Shown here piece by piece: positions 25,204 to 33,347 of a stretch of 64,000 nucleotides of DNA. Positions within the stretch are counted from its first letter, which is position 1; every line of letters begins with the position of its first letter. Source of the DNA: Gilvibacter sp. SZ-19 (GTDB taxonomy: Bacteria > Bacteroidota > Bacteroidia > Flavobacteriales > Flavobacteriaceae); the NCBI RefSeq assembly GCF_002163875.1, contig NZ_CP019333.1, positions 626,864 through 690,863 of the forward strand, given 5' to 3'. The notes under the pieces are model-generated. The model was not told where the DNA came from, did not search any database, and saw only the letters and a program-made list of their open reading frames with translations. A program made the position numbers and the translations under genes.

Positions 25204-26899
25204 GAAACAAGACATAGGAGCAGCATTTAAGCAGCGTCTGGAAGGCCTGAACCAAGGCCCGTCAGATAGTGCGGCGCTATGGGAACAAATTGCCAGTCAA
25301 CTCGAGGCCGAGGGCACCCAACCCAAGGGAATGCCGTTTTGGCTTAAGTCTGGCCTTGCTGTACTGATCGTAGGGATTACCACCTTTGGAATTTGGAAAT
25401 TCACCAATTCTTCTGATACTGCACTTCCAGAAAACTCAGAAGTAACTCAAAATGATACAGAAACCGGTGACACTTCAGTGACCACCACTAGTCCGAACAA
25501 TAAGGACAATAAGCAAAGCATTCCTGTAGCTGCTCAGGATGCTGAAACTGTGGCCGAAACCACTGATACCGCTGCAGAAGACAATACTATAGAATCCGCA
25601 GCGCAACAAAACAGTATTATCAATAAAGAAATAACGGCTGTAACTGCTACCACAACTGTTAACAAGAATAATAGCGAAGAGAACAAGACAGCTACTCAAA
25701 CTAAGATCACAGATAATACAAAAGTGCAAAGTGCTGTAGCTTCGGGAGTTCAAAACCGCAGTAATGACAATACAACTGATTCTACTCTAAAGACTAGTGG
25801 TTCTAAAGAAAATTCAGTAAACACAAATGTCGCAACCCTTAGTAGCAAACAGAACGCGGTGAATGCAACGGATCGCAAGGCATCCGCAGCAACTGGGCTT
25901 AGCACGCAAAGTGGAACCAAGACCACAACAGCTGCAACCAATACCGGTATTAAAGCGCAAACTGAGCAGACTGCAAAAGGTGCTTATCCGGCCAGAGGTT
26001 ATTACGCATGGCCAAAGAACACTACTAAGCCCATAGACGTTGATGCATCTGTCTATGCAACCCAAAATGAGATCAAGACCGGAGAGCAAGCATCGGAGTT
26101 ACCTATAGTTCAATTGGAGGAACCTAAGAAAAAGATTAAAAAATCTAAGGAATTCCGTGCCTTTGAGCGGGCAATAAACTTAGAAGAAATGACCAATTGG
26201 CGTTGGTCTGTAGGTGCAGTGGTGGCACCTACTACTTACGGTTCGCTGACCAAAGGTTCTATGTTAGACGCTCGTTTGGAGAACAATCCTAGAGAAGGAG
26301 AAACCAATTTAAGTTACGGCTTGCAGATCAAGAATCAAATGAATCGCAACTCCGCGCTTCGATTTGGAATCAATCGTGTAAATCTAGGGTACAACACTCA
26401 GAATTTTCAGGTTAATATCATTGACAATGTGGTGAACATTTACCAGCTAACGGGTATAGATCCAGGAACGGAAATTCAACAAGGAGGAATTCCGCTGAAT
26501 CCGAATGCGACAGAGTTTTTCAATTCTAACGACGTAGTGACCATAGATCAGGACATTTCCTATTTAGAGATCCCTGTGGAATATCAGTACTCCTTTATCA
26601 ATAACAGATTTGGGGCCAATTTCATAGGAGGAGCGAGTTTGATAGTCTTAGACGACAACCGCATATTTGCCGTAAACGACTTAGGGCAAAGTGTTGCGGT
26701 AGGTAAGTCGAGCAATTTGACCAACCTGGGTTATACCTTAAACTTCGGATTAGGGCTTAAATACGATATTTCTAAGCATTTTCAGCTGAATTTAGACCCT
26801 ATGCTTAAAATTCAAATGAACTCGCCTGAAAACACCTCGGTGAACAATTTTAGACCGTATTTCTTCGGGATATTTAGCGGCTTGCACTTTAAATTCTAG
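25196..26899 (+). CDS. Fusion: anti-sigma-like membrane anchor, long linker, outer-membrane-type beta-barrel
   Basis: 567 aa in three parts. Residues 1-47 are a short cytoplasmic head (FKQRLEGLNQGPSDSAALWE). A single membrane helix follows at about 49-68 (WLKSGLAVLIVGITTFGIW). From about 70 to 330 the sequence is Asn/Thr/Ser/Ala/Lys-rich low complexity, long enough to cross the periplasm. From about 335 to the end it has the alternating pattern of an outer-membrane beta-barrel closing with FGIFSGLHFKF. The head resembles those of the two other sigma partners in this window (28652-29191 and 58938-59756). I infer a sigma regulator coupled to an envelope sensor. There is no zinc-binding anti-sigma motif, so inhibition of the sigma factor is unproven. 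Confidence 0.75.
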   Translation: MDKKQDIGAAFKQRLEGLNQGPSDSAALWEQIASQLEAEGTQPKGMPFWLKSGLAVLIVGITTFGIWKFTNSSDTALPENSEVTQNDTETGDTSVTTTSPNNKDNKQSIPVAAQDAETVAETTDTAAEDNTIESAAQQNSIINKEITAVTATTTVNKNNSEENKTATQTKITDNTKVQSAVASGVQNRSNDNTTDSTLKTSGSKENSVNTNVATLSSKQNAVNATDRKASAATGLSTQSGTKTTTAATNTGIKAQTEQTAKGAYPARGYYAWPKNTTKPIDVDASVYATQNEIKTGEQASELPIVQLEEPKKKIKKSKEFRAFERAINLEEMTNWRWSVGAVVAPTTYGSLTKGSMLDARLENNPREGETNLSYGLQIKNQMNRNSALRFGINRVNLGYNTQNFQVNIIDNVVNIYQLTGIDPGTEIQQGGIPLNPNATEFFNSNDVVTIDQDISYLEIPVEYQYSFINNRFGANFIGGASLIVLDDNRIFAVNDLGQSVAVGKSSNLTNLGYTLNFGLGLKYDISKHFQLNLDPMLKIQMNSPENTSVNNFRPYFFGIFSGLHFKF

Positions 26900-27008
26900 A
26901 AGATCTTTTCCGCGGTCATATTTATTAACCATTTAGTTAAGTAACTGGTTTTCAATAGTGGATATAGAAATATTAAAAATTCGTGAACTATTTGTAACAT
27001 TTTTGGGT

Positions 27009-27016
27009 ATCTTTAC
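27009..27016 (+). promoter_or_regulatory. Possible rpoD promoter -7 element
   Basis: The sequence GTATCTTTACG around 27007-27017 contains TATCTTTA, one base off TAnnTTTG; the same variant occurs before the desaturase gene (127-134). A TTTG at 26991-26994 is closer than the usual -33 spacing, so this is a weak call. Confidence 0.3.
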
Positions 27017-27074
27017 GTATAACTAGGTACAGCGTGCAATTAAGCACGTGAGTTTAGAAGAGAGGATTTATTAG

Positions 27075-27938
27075 ATGAGACAACTCAAAATTACCAAGCA
27101 GGTCACCAACAGAGAGACCGCTTCCTTAGACAAGTACCTACAAGAAATTGGAAAAGTCGACCTTATCACCGCCGATGAAGAAGTAGAGTTGGCACAGCGA
27201 ATCAAAGCAGGCGATCAGCGTGCTTTAGAAAAGCTAACAAAAGCTAACCTGCGTTTCGTGGTATCGGTAGCAAAGCAATATCAAAACCAGGGACTGACAT
27301 TACCGGATTTGATCAACGAAGGAAACTTAGGATTGATCAAAGCCGCACAGCGTTTTGACGAGACTCGTGGTTTTAAGTTTATTTCATACGCCGTATGGTG
27401 GATCCGTCAATCGATTCTACAAGCGCTAGCAGAGCAGTCTCGAATTGTACGTTTACCATTGAATAAGATCGGTTCGATCAATAAGATCAACAAAACCTTT
27501 GCTTTCTTGGAGCAAGCGCATGAGCGTCCACCAAGTGCCGAGGAGATCGCCAAAGAGCTAGACATGACCATCAATGACGTAAAGGAGTCTATGAAGAACT
27601 CCGGGCGTCACGTATCCATGGATGCTCCTTTGGTAGAGGGAGAAGATTCTAACCTATACGATGTATTGCGTTCTGGAGAATCTCCAAACCCTGACCGTTC
27701 TTTGTTACACGAGTCATTGCGCACTGAAATTGAGCGCGCATTGGAAACCTTGACCCCTCGTGAGGCAGACGTGATTCGTTTGTACTTTGGTTTGGGAGAT
27801 CAGCATCCTATGACGCTAGAAGAGATCGGCGAGACCTTTGACCTAACACGTGAGCGTGTACGTCAGATCAAAGAAAAAGCTATTCGCAGGCTAAAACATA
27901 CCTCGCGAAGCAAAATATTGAAAACTTATCTGGGTTAA
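27075..27938 (+). CDS. rpoD: Primary sigma factor RpoD
   Basis: Housekeeping sigma-70 of the short Bacteroidota type, 287 aa, without region 1.1 and its long spacer. Region 1.2 is near the start ([18 protein letters not shown]), region 2 holds [35 protein letters not shown] and [20 protein letters not shown], region 3 spans [14 protein letters not shown], and region 4.2 has the [25 protein letters not shown]. This is the sigma expected to read the TAnnTTTG promoters of the window. It lies between two ECF sigma loci. Two hairpins follow the gene. Confidence 0.97.
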   Translation: MRQLKITKQVTNRETASLDKYLQEIGKVDLITADEEVELAQRIKAGDQRALEKLTKANLRFVVSVAKQYQNQGLTLPDLINEGNLGLIKAAQRFDETRGFKFISYAVWWIRQSILQALAEQSRIVRLPLNKIGSINKINKTFAFLEQAHERPPSAEEIAKELDMTINDVKESMKNSGRHVSMDAPLVEGEDSNLYDVLRSGESPNPDRSLLHESLRTEIERALETLTPREADVIRLYFGLGDQHPMTLEEIGETFDLTRERVRQIKEKAIRRLKHTSRSKILKTYLG

Positions 27939-27964
27939 TACGACTAACTCAGTGTACAGTAACA

Positions 27965-27992
27965 AACAGTTAAACTAACTGTTCGTTTTTTG
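27965..27992 (+). terminator. First terminator after rpoD
   Basis: Perfect 8-bp stem AACAGTTA / TAACTGTT with loop AAC, followed by CG and six T. Confidence 0.75.
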
Positions 27993-28004
27993 ATTGATGA
28001 ATGA

Positions 28005-28036
28005 AACCCCTGCCACTGGCGGGGGTTTTGCTTTTT
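28005..28036 (+). terminator. Second terminator after rpoD
   Basis: GC-rich stem AAACCCCTGCC / GGCGGGGGTTT with loop ACT and one G-T pair, followed by TTTTGCTTTTT. Confidence 0.85.
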
Positions 28037-28050
28037 ACCCCTGCCCCACG

Positions 28051-28075
28051 CAACCTTTCTAATAATTCTGTACAT
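28051..28075 (+). promoter_or_regulatory. Candidate ECF-sigma promoter of module 2
   Basis: GCAACCTTT at 28051-28059 followed after 11 bases by GTACA, 20 bp before the sigma ATG. The -35-like block is identical to those of modules 1 and 3; the -10 half is weaker. Confidence 0.4.
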
Positions 28076-28095
28076 TACAGCAAAGAACCTAGTAG

Positions 28096-28641
28096 ATGTC
28101 TACTGCATTGACCGATCTTATTAGTGGCTGTAAAAAAGGCGAGGCTCGTGCTCAGGAAAAATTATTTCTCGAGTACAGAGATGCGCTATACACCACTTCG
28201 TTAAAGTATTGCCGCAATGTAGAAGAAGCCCAAGACAATGTTCACGATGCATTTGTCATTGTGTTCGAGACCATCAAAAAATATAAAGGCGCAGGTTCCT
28301 TTGCCGGTTGGATGCAACGCATCGCCATAAATCAGGCGGTAAAGAAATACCGCAATAAAAAGAACGAACAACTTACCGAAGATCCATCGTGGTTCTCGGT
28401 GGCAGAAGATGAACCAAAATGGGCTCAAGATTGTGATCTAGATCAGTTATTAGAGGCGATACAACAGCTTCCAGATCAATACCGACTGGTCTTTAGTTTA
28501 TATGTACTAGACGATCACAGCCACCAAGAAATAGCCGATAAGCTCAGCGTTAGTATCGGCACCTCTAAATCTAACCTCCATCGGGCAAAAGTGCTTTTAA
28601 AAAAAAGCTTAGCCAACAAACTAATGACTAAACCGGCCTAA
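28096..28641 (+). CDS. ECF sigma factor (module 2)
   Basis: 181 aa. Region 2: LFLEYRDALYTTSLKYCRN, AQDNVHDAFVIVFETIKKY and GSFAGWMQRIAINQAVKKY. Region 4: LPDQYRLVFSLYVLDDHSHQEIA followed by the HTH LSVSIGTSKSNLHRAK. It is clearly a paralogue of the module 1 sigma (shared KYC, GSF.GWM.RI, SHNEIA/SHQEIA and GTSKSNLHRAK). The partner gene starts 10 bp downstream. Confidence 0.92.
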   Translation: MSTALTDLISGCKKGEARAQEKLFLEYRDALYTTSLKYCRNVEEAQDNVHDAFVIVFETIKKYKGAGSFAGWMQRIAINQAVKKYRNKKNEQLTEDPSWFSVAEDEPKWAQDCDLDQLLEAIQQLPDQYRLVFSLYVLDDHSHQEIADKLSVSIGTSKSNLHRAKVLLKKSLANKLMTKPA

Positions 28642-28651
28642 CATTTAGCTT

Positions 28652-29191
28652 ATGAATACCCAAGATCCAATAGAAAAAATAATAAAAGCTCGTATGGAGG
28701 GCGTACATAAGACCACTGATGTACCTAGCTGGGATACTGTTGCTCAAAGCCTGAAGCGCAAGAAACGCAATAAGTATGTCTTCTGGTTGTGGAGCTCTGC
28801 TGGCGTTCTCGGACTACTCGCCTTACTTCTGTTTAATAATTTCGGATCTCAGCCCGAAGCTGAATCGAATCCTCCTGCTGTTTCCCAGGAAGTAATAATA
28901 CCGGCAGACTCATTAGAACAGCAAAACAGCCTGAGCTCTGAAGAAAACACCGAGTTACAGAAAGACATAGATAACAACGAAAACCCTACCGAGATTGCCA
29001 CCAGCAAAGAAGAAATTCTTGCCAAAGACAAGCAACCAACAGGGGATTCACCAGATTTTACCGAAGGAGCCACTCCTACACCAACTTATTATTATTACGA
29101 CTCCAAGACTGGAAAGCAAATCAGCACCAAAGACAAGAAGGTCATTGACAGTATTCTGAAAAGCAAAGAATCCGAAGGGAATAATAATTAA
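28652..29191 (+). CDS. Membrane-tethered sigma partner without barrel (module 2)
   Basis: 179 aa. The cytoplasmic head (residues 1-39) carries IKARMEGVHKTTDVPSWDTV, similar in pattern to the heads of the other two partners. A membrane helix follows (about 40-62, VFWLWSSAGVLGLLALLLF), then a Gln/Glu/Asn/Ser-rich periplasmic tail ending in a tyrosine run (TYYYYDSKTGK) and a charged end. It lacks the beta-barrel of module 1. Probably the anti-sigma factor or regulator of the sigma gene just upstream; no zinc-binding motif is present. Confidence 0.7.
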   Translation: MNTQDPIEKIIKARMEGVHKTTDVPSWDTVAQSLKRKKRNKYVFWLWSSAGVLGLLALLLFNNFGSQPEAESNPPAVSQEVIIPADSLEQQNSLSSEENTELQKDIDNNENPTEIATSKEEILAKDKQPTGDSPDFTEGATPTPTYYYYDSKTGKQISTKDKKVIDSILKSKESEGNNN

Positions 29192-29344
29192 GATATATTC
29201 ACTAAGCAAAGCTTAAACAAAACACTAACAAGCATTAGCTTTCTGTTTACCAACTACTTAGGTCGGTGAAAATCTACTGTAAGTGTGCTTTTTCTATTGT
29301 AATTCTCGAGGAAATTCGCTATCTTTAAGAAAATCATCCCCACG

Positions 29345-29755
29345 ATGAAAACGTCTATACACACAGTCTGCTATGTGAGTACGGCGATTTCAACAATTAC
29401 CAATGACAATGTGAACGAGGTTTTTGACGGCATCGTTGAAAAGAACCTCAGCCTTGGTATTACGGGTGTATTGTTGTTTTCGCACGAAAATTTTATGCAG
29501 GTCATGGAAGGCCCGCCTCACAACCTATTGCCACTTTACGAGACCATTAAGCGCGACCAGCGGCACCACCACATAATTGAGATCCTAAATCAATCCACAA
29601 GCGAACGAATGTTTGAAAACTATCAAACCGGTTTTTCTATAGTCGATAATTCCGATCAGATTTTTAGTCTTCAGAAATACCTGAGATTCATTGAAGATAA
29701 TTTTGACGGAGCCGTGAAAAAACGAGCAGAAGTAGTTAGACCCTTCATTTATTGA
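29345..29755 (+). CDS. BLUF-domain blue-light photoreceptor
   Basis: Stand-alone FAD-binding BLUF domain, 136 aa, that senses blue light through a flavin hydrogen-bond switch. The photoactive Tyr (Y10 in CYVS), Asn (N34 in KNLSLGITG) and Gln (Q52 in NFMQVMEG) are present at the same spacing as AppA Y21, N45 and Q63. DQRHHHIIEIL is the next conserved strand. The semi-conserved Trp and Met of strand 5 (AppA W104, M106) are Y93 and T95 here. No output domain is fused and no GGDEF/EAL neighbour is seen, so the target is unknown. The rpe gene follows after 26 bp. Confidence 0.9.
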   Translation: MKTSIHTVCYVSTAISTITNDNVNEVFDGIVEKNLSLGITGVLLFSHENFMQVMEGPPHNLLPLYETIKRDQRHHHIIEILNQSTSERMFENYQTGFSIVDNSDQIFSLQKYLRFIEDNFDGAVKKRAEVVRPFIY

Positions 29756-29756
29756 T

Positions 29757-29764
29757 TATTTTTG
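29757..29764 (+). promoter_or_regulatory. rpe promoter -7 element
   Basis: TATTTTTG, exact fit to TAnnTTTG, spanning the very end of the BLUF gene and ending 17 bases before the rpe ATG at 29782. It supports that start over an in-frame one at 29752. Confidence 0.5.
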
Positions 29765-29781
29765 CACAAAATAAATCATCG

Positions 29782-30450
29782 ATGAGCACCCTTATTGCAC
29801 CTTCTATTCTCGCTGCGGATTTTGGAAACCTTCACCGCGATGTCCATATGGTAAACAAAAGTGAGGCCGATTGGTTCCATTTAGACGTTATGGACGGTGT
29901 TTTTGTTCCAAATATTTCATTTGGTATGCCTGTAATAAAGGCAATTGCTCAAGAAGCGGAAAAGACCTTAGATGTTCATTTAATGATCGTAGATCCGGAC
30001 CGTTATATTCAAACCTTTGCAGATCTCGGCGCCAATGTGCTCACTGTACATTACGAAGCCTGCACGCATCTTCACAGAACCGTACAAGCTATCAAGGCTG
30101 CAGGTATGCAAGCCGGAGTCGCTATGAATCCTCACACTCCTGTTTCTTTATTGTCGGACATCATTGCAGACCTAGACCTGGTTTGCCTGATGAGTGTAAA
30201 CCCAGGTTTTGGCGGACAATCCTTCATAGAGAATACCTACGCTAAGGTACGCGAACTACGTGCGCTGATAGCAGAAAAAGGTGCCAAGACCCTTATAGAA
30301 ATAGACGGAGGCGTTAAAGACAACAATGCAGCGGCCTTAGTTGAGGCTGGTGCAGACGTTCTCGTTGCCGGTAGTTTTGTCTTCCGCTCAGACAATCCAA
30401 CCGCGACTATTAGCAACCTAAAAGCGACTACCTCTCAAGTTTCTTATTAG
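29782..30450 (+). CDS. rpe: Ribulose-phosphate 3-epimerase
   Basis: TIM-barrel epimerase of the pentose phosphate pathway that interconverts ribulose-5-phosphate and xylulose-5-phosphate, 222 aa. Landmarks: IAPSILAADFGNL, FHLDVMDGVFVPNISFG (metal-ligand His and catalytic Asp), LDVHLMIVDP, LMSVNPGFGGQSF and IEIDGGVKDNN (second catalytic Asp, phosphate site). The ATG at 29782 gives the family N-terminus. The last four bases overlap the convergent peptidase gene. Confidence 0.95.
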   Translation: MSTLIAPSILAADFGNLHRDVHMVNKSEADWFHLDVMDGVFVPNISFGMPVIKAIAQEAEKTLDVHLMIVDPDRYIQTFADLGANVLTVHYEACTHLHRTVQAIKAAGMQAGVAMNPHTPVSLLSDIIADLDLVCLMSVNPGFGGQSFIENTYAKVRELRALIAEKGAKTLIEIDGGVKDNNAAALVEAGADVLVAGSFVFRSDNPTATISNLKATTSQVSY

Positions 30451-31280
30451 TACCCTAAAAATTTAAAATTGAGCAACATTCGGGTGTGGTCATAGAGTTC
30501 CGGAAAGTTCGCCTTAAAGGTGCCAGGAGACTCCATAAAGTATTCTGAGAGAACCGCCATGAACTCATATTCGTTAGTAAAGGCGTATTCTCTAAAGTAT
30601 CGGGTCTCGTCCAAGCGGTCTTTCACCTCTTGATGGGTTAGGCGCTTTAGTATCTTTTGAAATTGGACTTGAAAACGTGCGGAATCGGTATCTCCCCCCC
30701 TTTTGGCCTCCAGTTGCATGGCGTGCATAAATTCGTGTATACCCAAATTAATATTGTCATGCCCATCTTCCAGTCCTGCCTCAAAGTCTTTCCAAGATAA
30801 AACCAAAGCCCGACCACCAGGATTCAACTCTCCTTTGTGATAGGTCTGATTGATATTGCTAAAGAATTCCTCCGGATAGATCAAAATAAAATGGATCAGA
30901 CTATAGGTATAGTTCTTTCTACCAAAACTCAGCATACATCCTACAGCAGCGATCAAAACTTTCATTCTATCTGTAAGCACCAGATCTTCCCGAGGGATAA
31001 ACTCTTTATCCTTAATAAAGCTCGCTACACGATGTTGAAACTGTCGGCGGTGCTTTCTATTGAGCTTTCTGTAAAAAGGGAATTCGGTCTCGAGTATACG
31101 CAGTTGATTTCGAGGCAATTTTCGATAAGAGAAATACTGCCTCACCAATGGTCTTCCAAAATGCTCGGCATAGAAATTCTCAAAGACACGAAAGAGAAAC
31201 AATAGGAATCCCAACGCAACTATGCCGTAAGCATAGGGCGCAAGCCAAGCGATATTTTCATCTGGTTGTTGCAGTATCAT
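30447..31280 (-). CDS. MtfA-like zinc peptidase (M90) with N-terminal membrane helix
   Basis: About 277 aa. One hydrophobic segment near residues 10-32 (YGIVALGFLLFLFRVF) is followed by the MtfA core: LNPGGRALVLSWKDFEAG, the zinc motif HEFMHAMQ (HExxH) and EYEFMAVLSEYF with the third ligand region. E. coli MtfA is an aminopeptidase that binds the repressor Mlc and influences glucose uptake; here only the fold and peptidase motif can be claimed. A GTG at 31298 in the same frame could add six residues; the ATG at 31280 is chosen. Confidence 0.85.
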   Translation of the reverse strand: MILQQPDENIAWLAPYAYGIVALGFLLFLFRVFENFYAEHFGRPLVRQYFSYRKLPRNQLRILETEFPFYRKLNRKHRRQFQHRVASFIKDKEFIPREDLVLTDRMKVLIAAVGCMLSFGRKNYTYSLIHFILIYPEEFFSNINQTYHKGELNPGGRALVLSWKDFEAGLEDGHDNINLGIHEFMHAMQLEAKRGGDTDSARFQVQFQKILKRLTHQEVKDRLDETRYFREYAFTNEYEFMAVLSEYFMESPGTFKANFPELYDHTRMLLNFKFLGY

Positions 31281-31344
31281 GGGGATTCTTTGGGCCACGT
31301 AAGATATATAAATTACTTTAAATCAATCAGTAGGGTAAACATAT

Positions 31345-31376
31345 ACAAAAAAGCAGGTCTGTAAAGGACCTGCTTT
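31345..31376 (-). terminator. Terminator of the BI-1 family gene
   Basis: On the minus strand stem AAAGCAGGTC / GACCTGCTTT (arms 31376-31367 and 31359-31350) with a 7-base loop and T run. Confidence 0.85.
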
Positions 31377-31401
31377 GAAAAATATATCTTTTAAGCCTCC
31401 T

Positions 31402-32124
31402 TTAGTCGCTAGATAGTATGCTCAACACATACCAGAACAACAACATCAAAGCTCCGAAGAGACCTAGAGAAGCTGCCACATACTGCTCTTGTCTGTACTT
31501 GTGAACCATTTGAGAGGTTTGATACAAGATAGAGCCCGCAGCCAAAACTATCATTCCAACGCTAAACCAAAGCCCCAGATCAAAACCGAACAAGGTCCCC
31601 GCAATAATAAGACCCATAGCGATAAAAAATCCTATGGTGAGACCTGTCTTTAGATAAGAGAAGTCTTTCTTAGTAAGCAGCACAGCAGCCGTCAGACCAG
31701 AAAAGAGCGAAAGTGTGATAATAGCCGCCTGATTCAGCAATTCTCCAGCGCCATCGCCAGCAACATAGAGTGCAATTCCTATAAGCGGAATAAAAATAAA
31801 GGCCTCGGCAACTACGTACAAGAACAGCGCCGCATACTGCGTATTGCGATCTGTGGTTCCCATGGCCATAGACTCTGCCTTAGAAGTGGCAAACATAAAG
31901 CCTCCTAAAAGCAAAAGCCAGGTCCAGCCTTCGGCCAGCGAAAAGGCAAAATTCACTACTGCCGGGATCTGAAAGAAGATCGCCTCCACAGCAATGAATA
32001 ACAAAACAGCCCCTGCCACATGCCCATAGGTCTTTTTGTAAAAGGCTACTTGTTCTTCTTGAGTCAGGTCTGCAACCATTTGCGGCTTAGCCTGTGGCTC
32101 ATGAATTTCTTGAATTTGTTCCAT
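31402..32124 (-). CDS. Bax inhibitor-1/YccA family membrane protein
   Basis: 240 aa, seven predicted membrane helices after a polar N-terminus with a QEEQVAFYKKTYGHVAGA segment typical of the family. Members (YccA, YbhL in E. coli; TMBIM in eukaryotes) form pH-sensitive calcium leak channels or modulate FtsH. The gene follows 14 bp after a hypothetical gene on the same strand, and a terminator comes after it. Confidence 0.88.
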   Translation of the reverse strand: MEQIQEIHEPQAKPQMVADLTQEEQVAFYKKTYGHVAGAVLLFIAVEAIFFQIPAVVNFAFSLAEGWTWLLLLGGFMFATSKAESMAMGTTDRNTQYAALFLYVVAEAFIFIPLIGIALYVAGDGAGELLNQAAIITLSLFSGLTAAVLLTKKDFSYLKTGLTIGFFIAMGLIIAGTLFGFDLGLWFSVGMIVLAAGSILYQTSQMVHKYRQEQYVAASLGLFGALMLLFWYVLSILSSD

Positions 32125-32138
32125 ATTAATTGTGTTAG

Positions 32139-32672
32139 TTATCGCTTAGATGATTCACCAACAAACTGTTGGCTTTTATTTTTAAATAGGACATTAAAGG
32201 TGGTCAGACTTCCATAACAGCGCGTAATGTATTGCTGAATGTCTATCTTTTCTTCCTCGTCCAGTTTCTTGTTGGAATTGATCTTCTGTTCCAAGACACG
32301 CAGCCTATCGCGCAGCATCACGATCTTGTTAAAGAAGGTCTTTACCGGTATCTCTTTAGCAGCCAAATTAGGGTCCGAAGGTTGCAAGGTCATAGTTCCG
32401 CCATTCCATTTATCTCCAAGAGGTACTATCTCGGTGACATCACTCCACTTCTGCAATATCTCTCTCAGGCTTTTTTCAATTTCATAGAAACTCACAGTGT
32501 CGACCTCGTCGTCTACCGCCTCTATTATCTCAAAATCGGCATCAACCCCAATGGTCTCTAGGCCAGAATCCATAAAAGTGACCCAATACATTTTGGCGGT
32601 TACATTAGTGACTACTCCTTTGCCATAATCTGGGTGTGCGATCCGCGAGCCTATGCCCAATATTCTATTCAT
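32139..32672 (-). CDS. Conserved cytoplasmic protein of unknown function
   Basis: 177 aa, no signal peptide or membrane helix. Residues 5-50 (GIGSRIAHPDYGKGVVTNV) form a small beta module like the CarD/UvrD C-terminal type, which binds proteins or nucleic acid. Residues 60-130 are mixed, and 105-150 are helical and charged (LRDRLRVLEQKINSNKKLDEEE), probably a coiled coil. It is upstream of the BI-1 gene with a 14-bp gap. Function is not assigned. Confidence 0.65.
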   Translation of the reverse strand: MNRILGIGSRIAHPDYGKGVVTNVTAKMYWVTFMDSGLETIGVDADFEIIEAVDDEVDTVSFYEIEKSLREILQKWSDVTEIVPLGDKWNGGTMTLQPSDPNLAAKEIPVKTFFNKIVMLRDRLRVLEQKINSNKKLDEEEKIDIQQYITRCYGSLTTFNVLFKNKSQQFVGESSKR

Positions 32673-32810
32673 GAATTTTCTTTTCTCCTAAATTAAACAC
32701 TTTCTTTCATCTTGCCAATAATCATCCTTAAATAAACACCTCATAACTGACCAATATCATTGTAAGAAAATACTGTTCCCGCTAAGTTTGAACAAATTAA
32801 TCTTAGTGTT

Positions 32811-33128
32811 ATGAAAACAACCATTAAAGTTCAAAATTTGAGATGTTCCGGTTGTGTAAACACCATTAGTAACCGACTGGAGCGCATTCATGGAGTATTA
32901 GAGGTGTCGGTTAATCCAGAGACCAACGAAGTCTGTTTAACCCACAACAATAAATCAACACTCAACGCTGCTATTTACAAATTGAGCAAGCTTGGATATC
33001 CCTTAGAAACCGCCTTGAACAGCCTAGGCAAAAAGGCGAATGCTTTGGTAAGTTGTGCCAAAGGCAGAACGGGAATCGCAGACATGCTTTATCATGTACA
33101 ACAACAGCGAAAAAGAGAAGCCTATTAA
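32811..33128 (+). CDS. Heavy-metal-associated (HMA) domain protein
   Basis: 105 aa. Residues 1-68 are an HMA/copper-chaperone ferredoxin-like fold with the metal-binding CxxC in LRCSGCVNTI (C15, C18) and the usual GV...VNPETNEV pattern. The 35-residue tail is basic and carries another cysteine (LVSCAKGRTG). It probably binds copper(I) or zinc. No P-type ATPase, CopZ operon partner or metal regulator lies nearby, so its partner is unknown. Confidence 0.8.
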   Translation: MKTTIKVQNLRCSGCVNTISNRLERIHGVLEVSVNPETNEVCLTHNNKSTLNAAIYKLSKLGYPLETALNSLGKKANALVSCAKGRTGIADMLYHVQQQRKREAY

Positions 33129-33155
33129 TTGTATTGATTAGGTTTACGAGCGCCT

Positions 33156-33346
33156 CGTGAAGTAGAACAAGTTCACTTCACGACCGCGCTCTCCACTATA
33201 TCTTTTTGGCTTGCCAAAAAGGCTATCGAAATGAAGTTTTACAACAGTAAAACCAAACGTCTTGCAGAGGTTTGATGGAGATACATGCTGCGACAAGCCC
33301 TGCAGCGAACTGCGTTCTGCTGCTGGATCGCTGGCGCGAGGGAATT
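33156..33346. repeat. Degenerate repeat region, distant family B relative
   Basis: Contains CGTGAAGT / ACTTCACG (33156-33163 and 33175-33182) and CTTTTTGGC / GCCAAAAAG (33202-33210 and 33213-33221), then GCTATCG and GTAAAACC. The second hairpin and what follows recall family B (hairpin, then CTAGC, then AAACC), but similarity is weak. No gene is seen in the 219-bp gap. Confidence 0.4.
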
Positions 33347-33347
33347 A

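Noticed and set aside
25750-26089. Frames antisense to the linker of the sigma partner fusion
   Set aside because: They are by-products of the Asn/Thr-rich low-complexity linker on the opposite strand.
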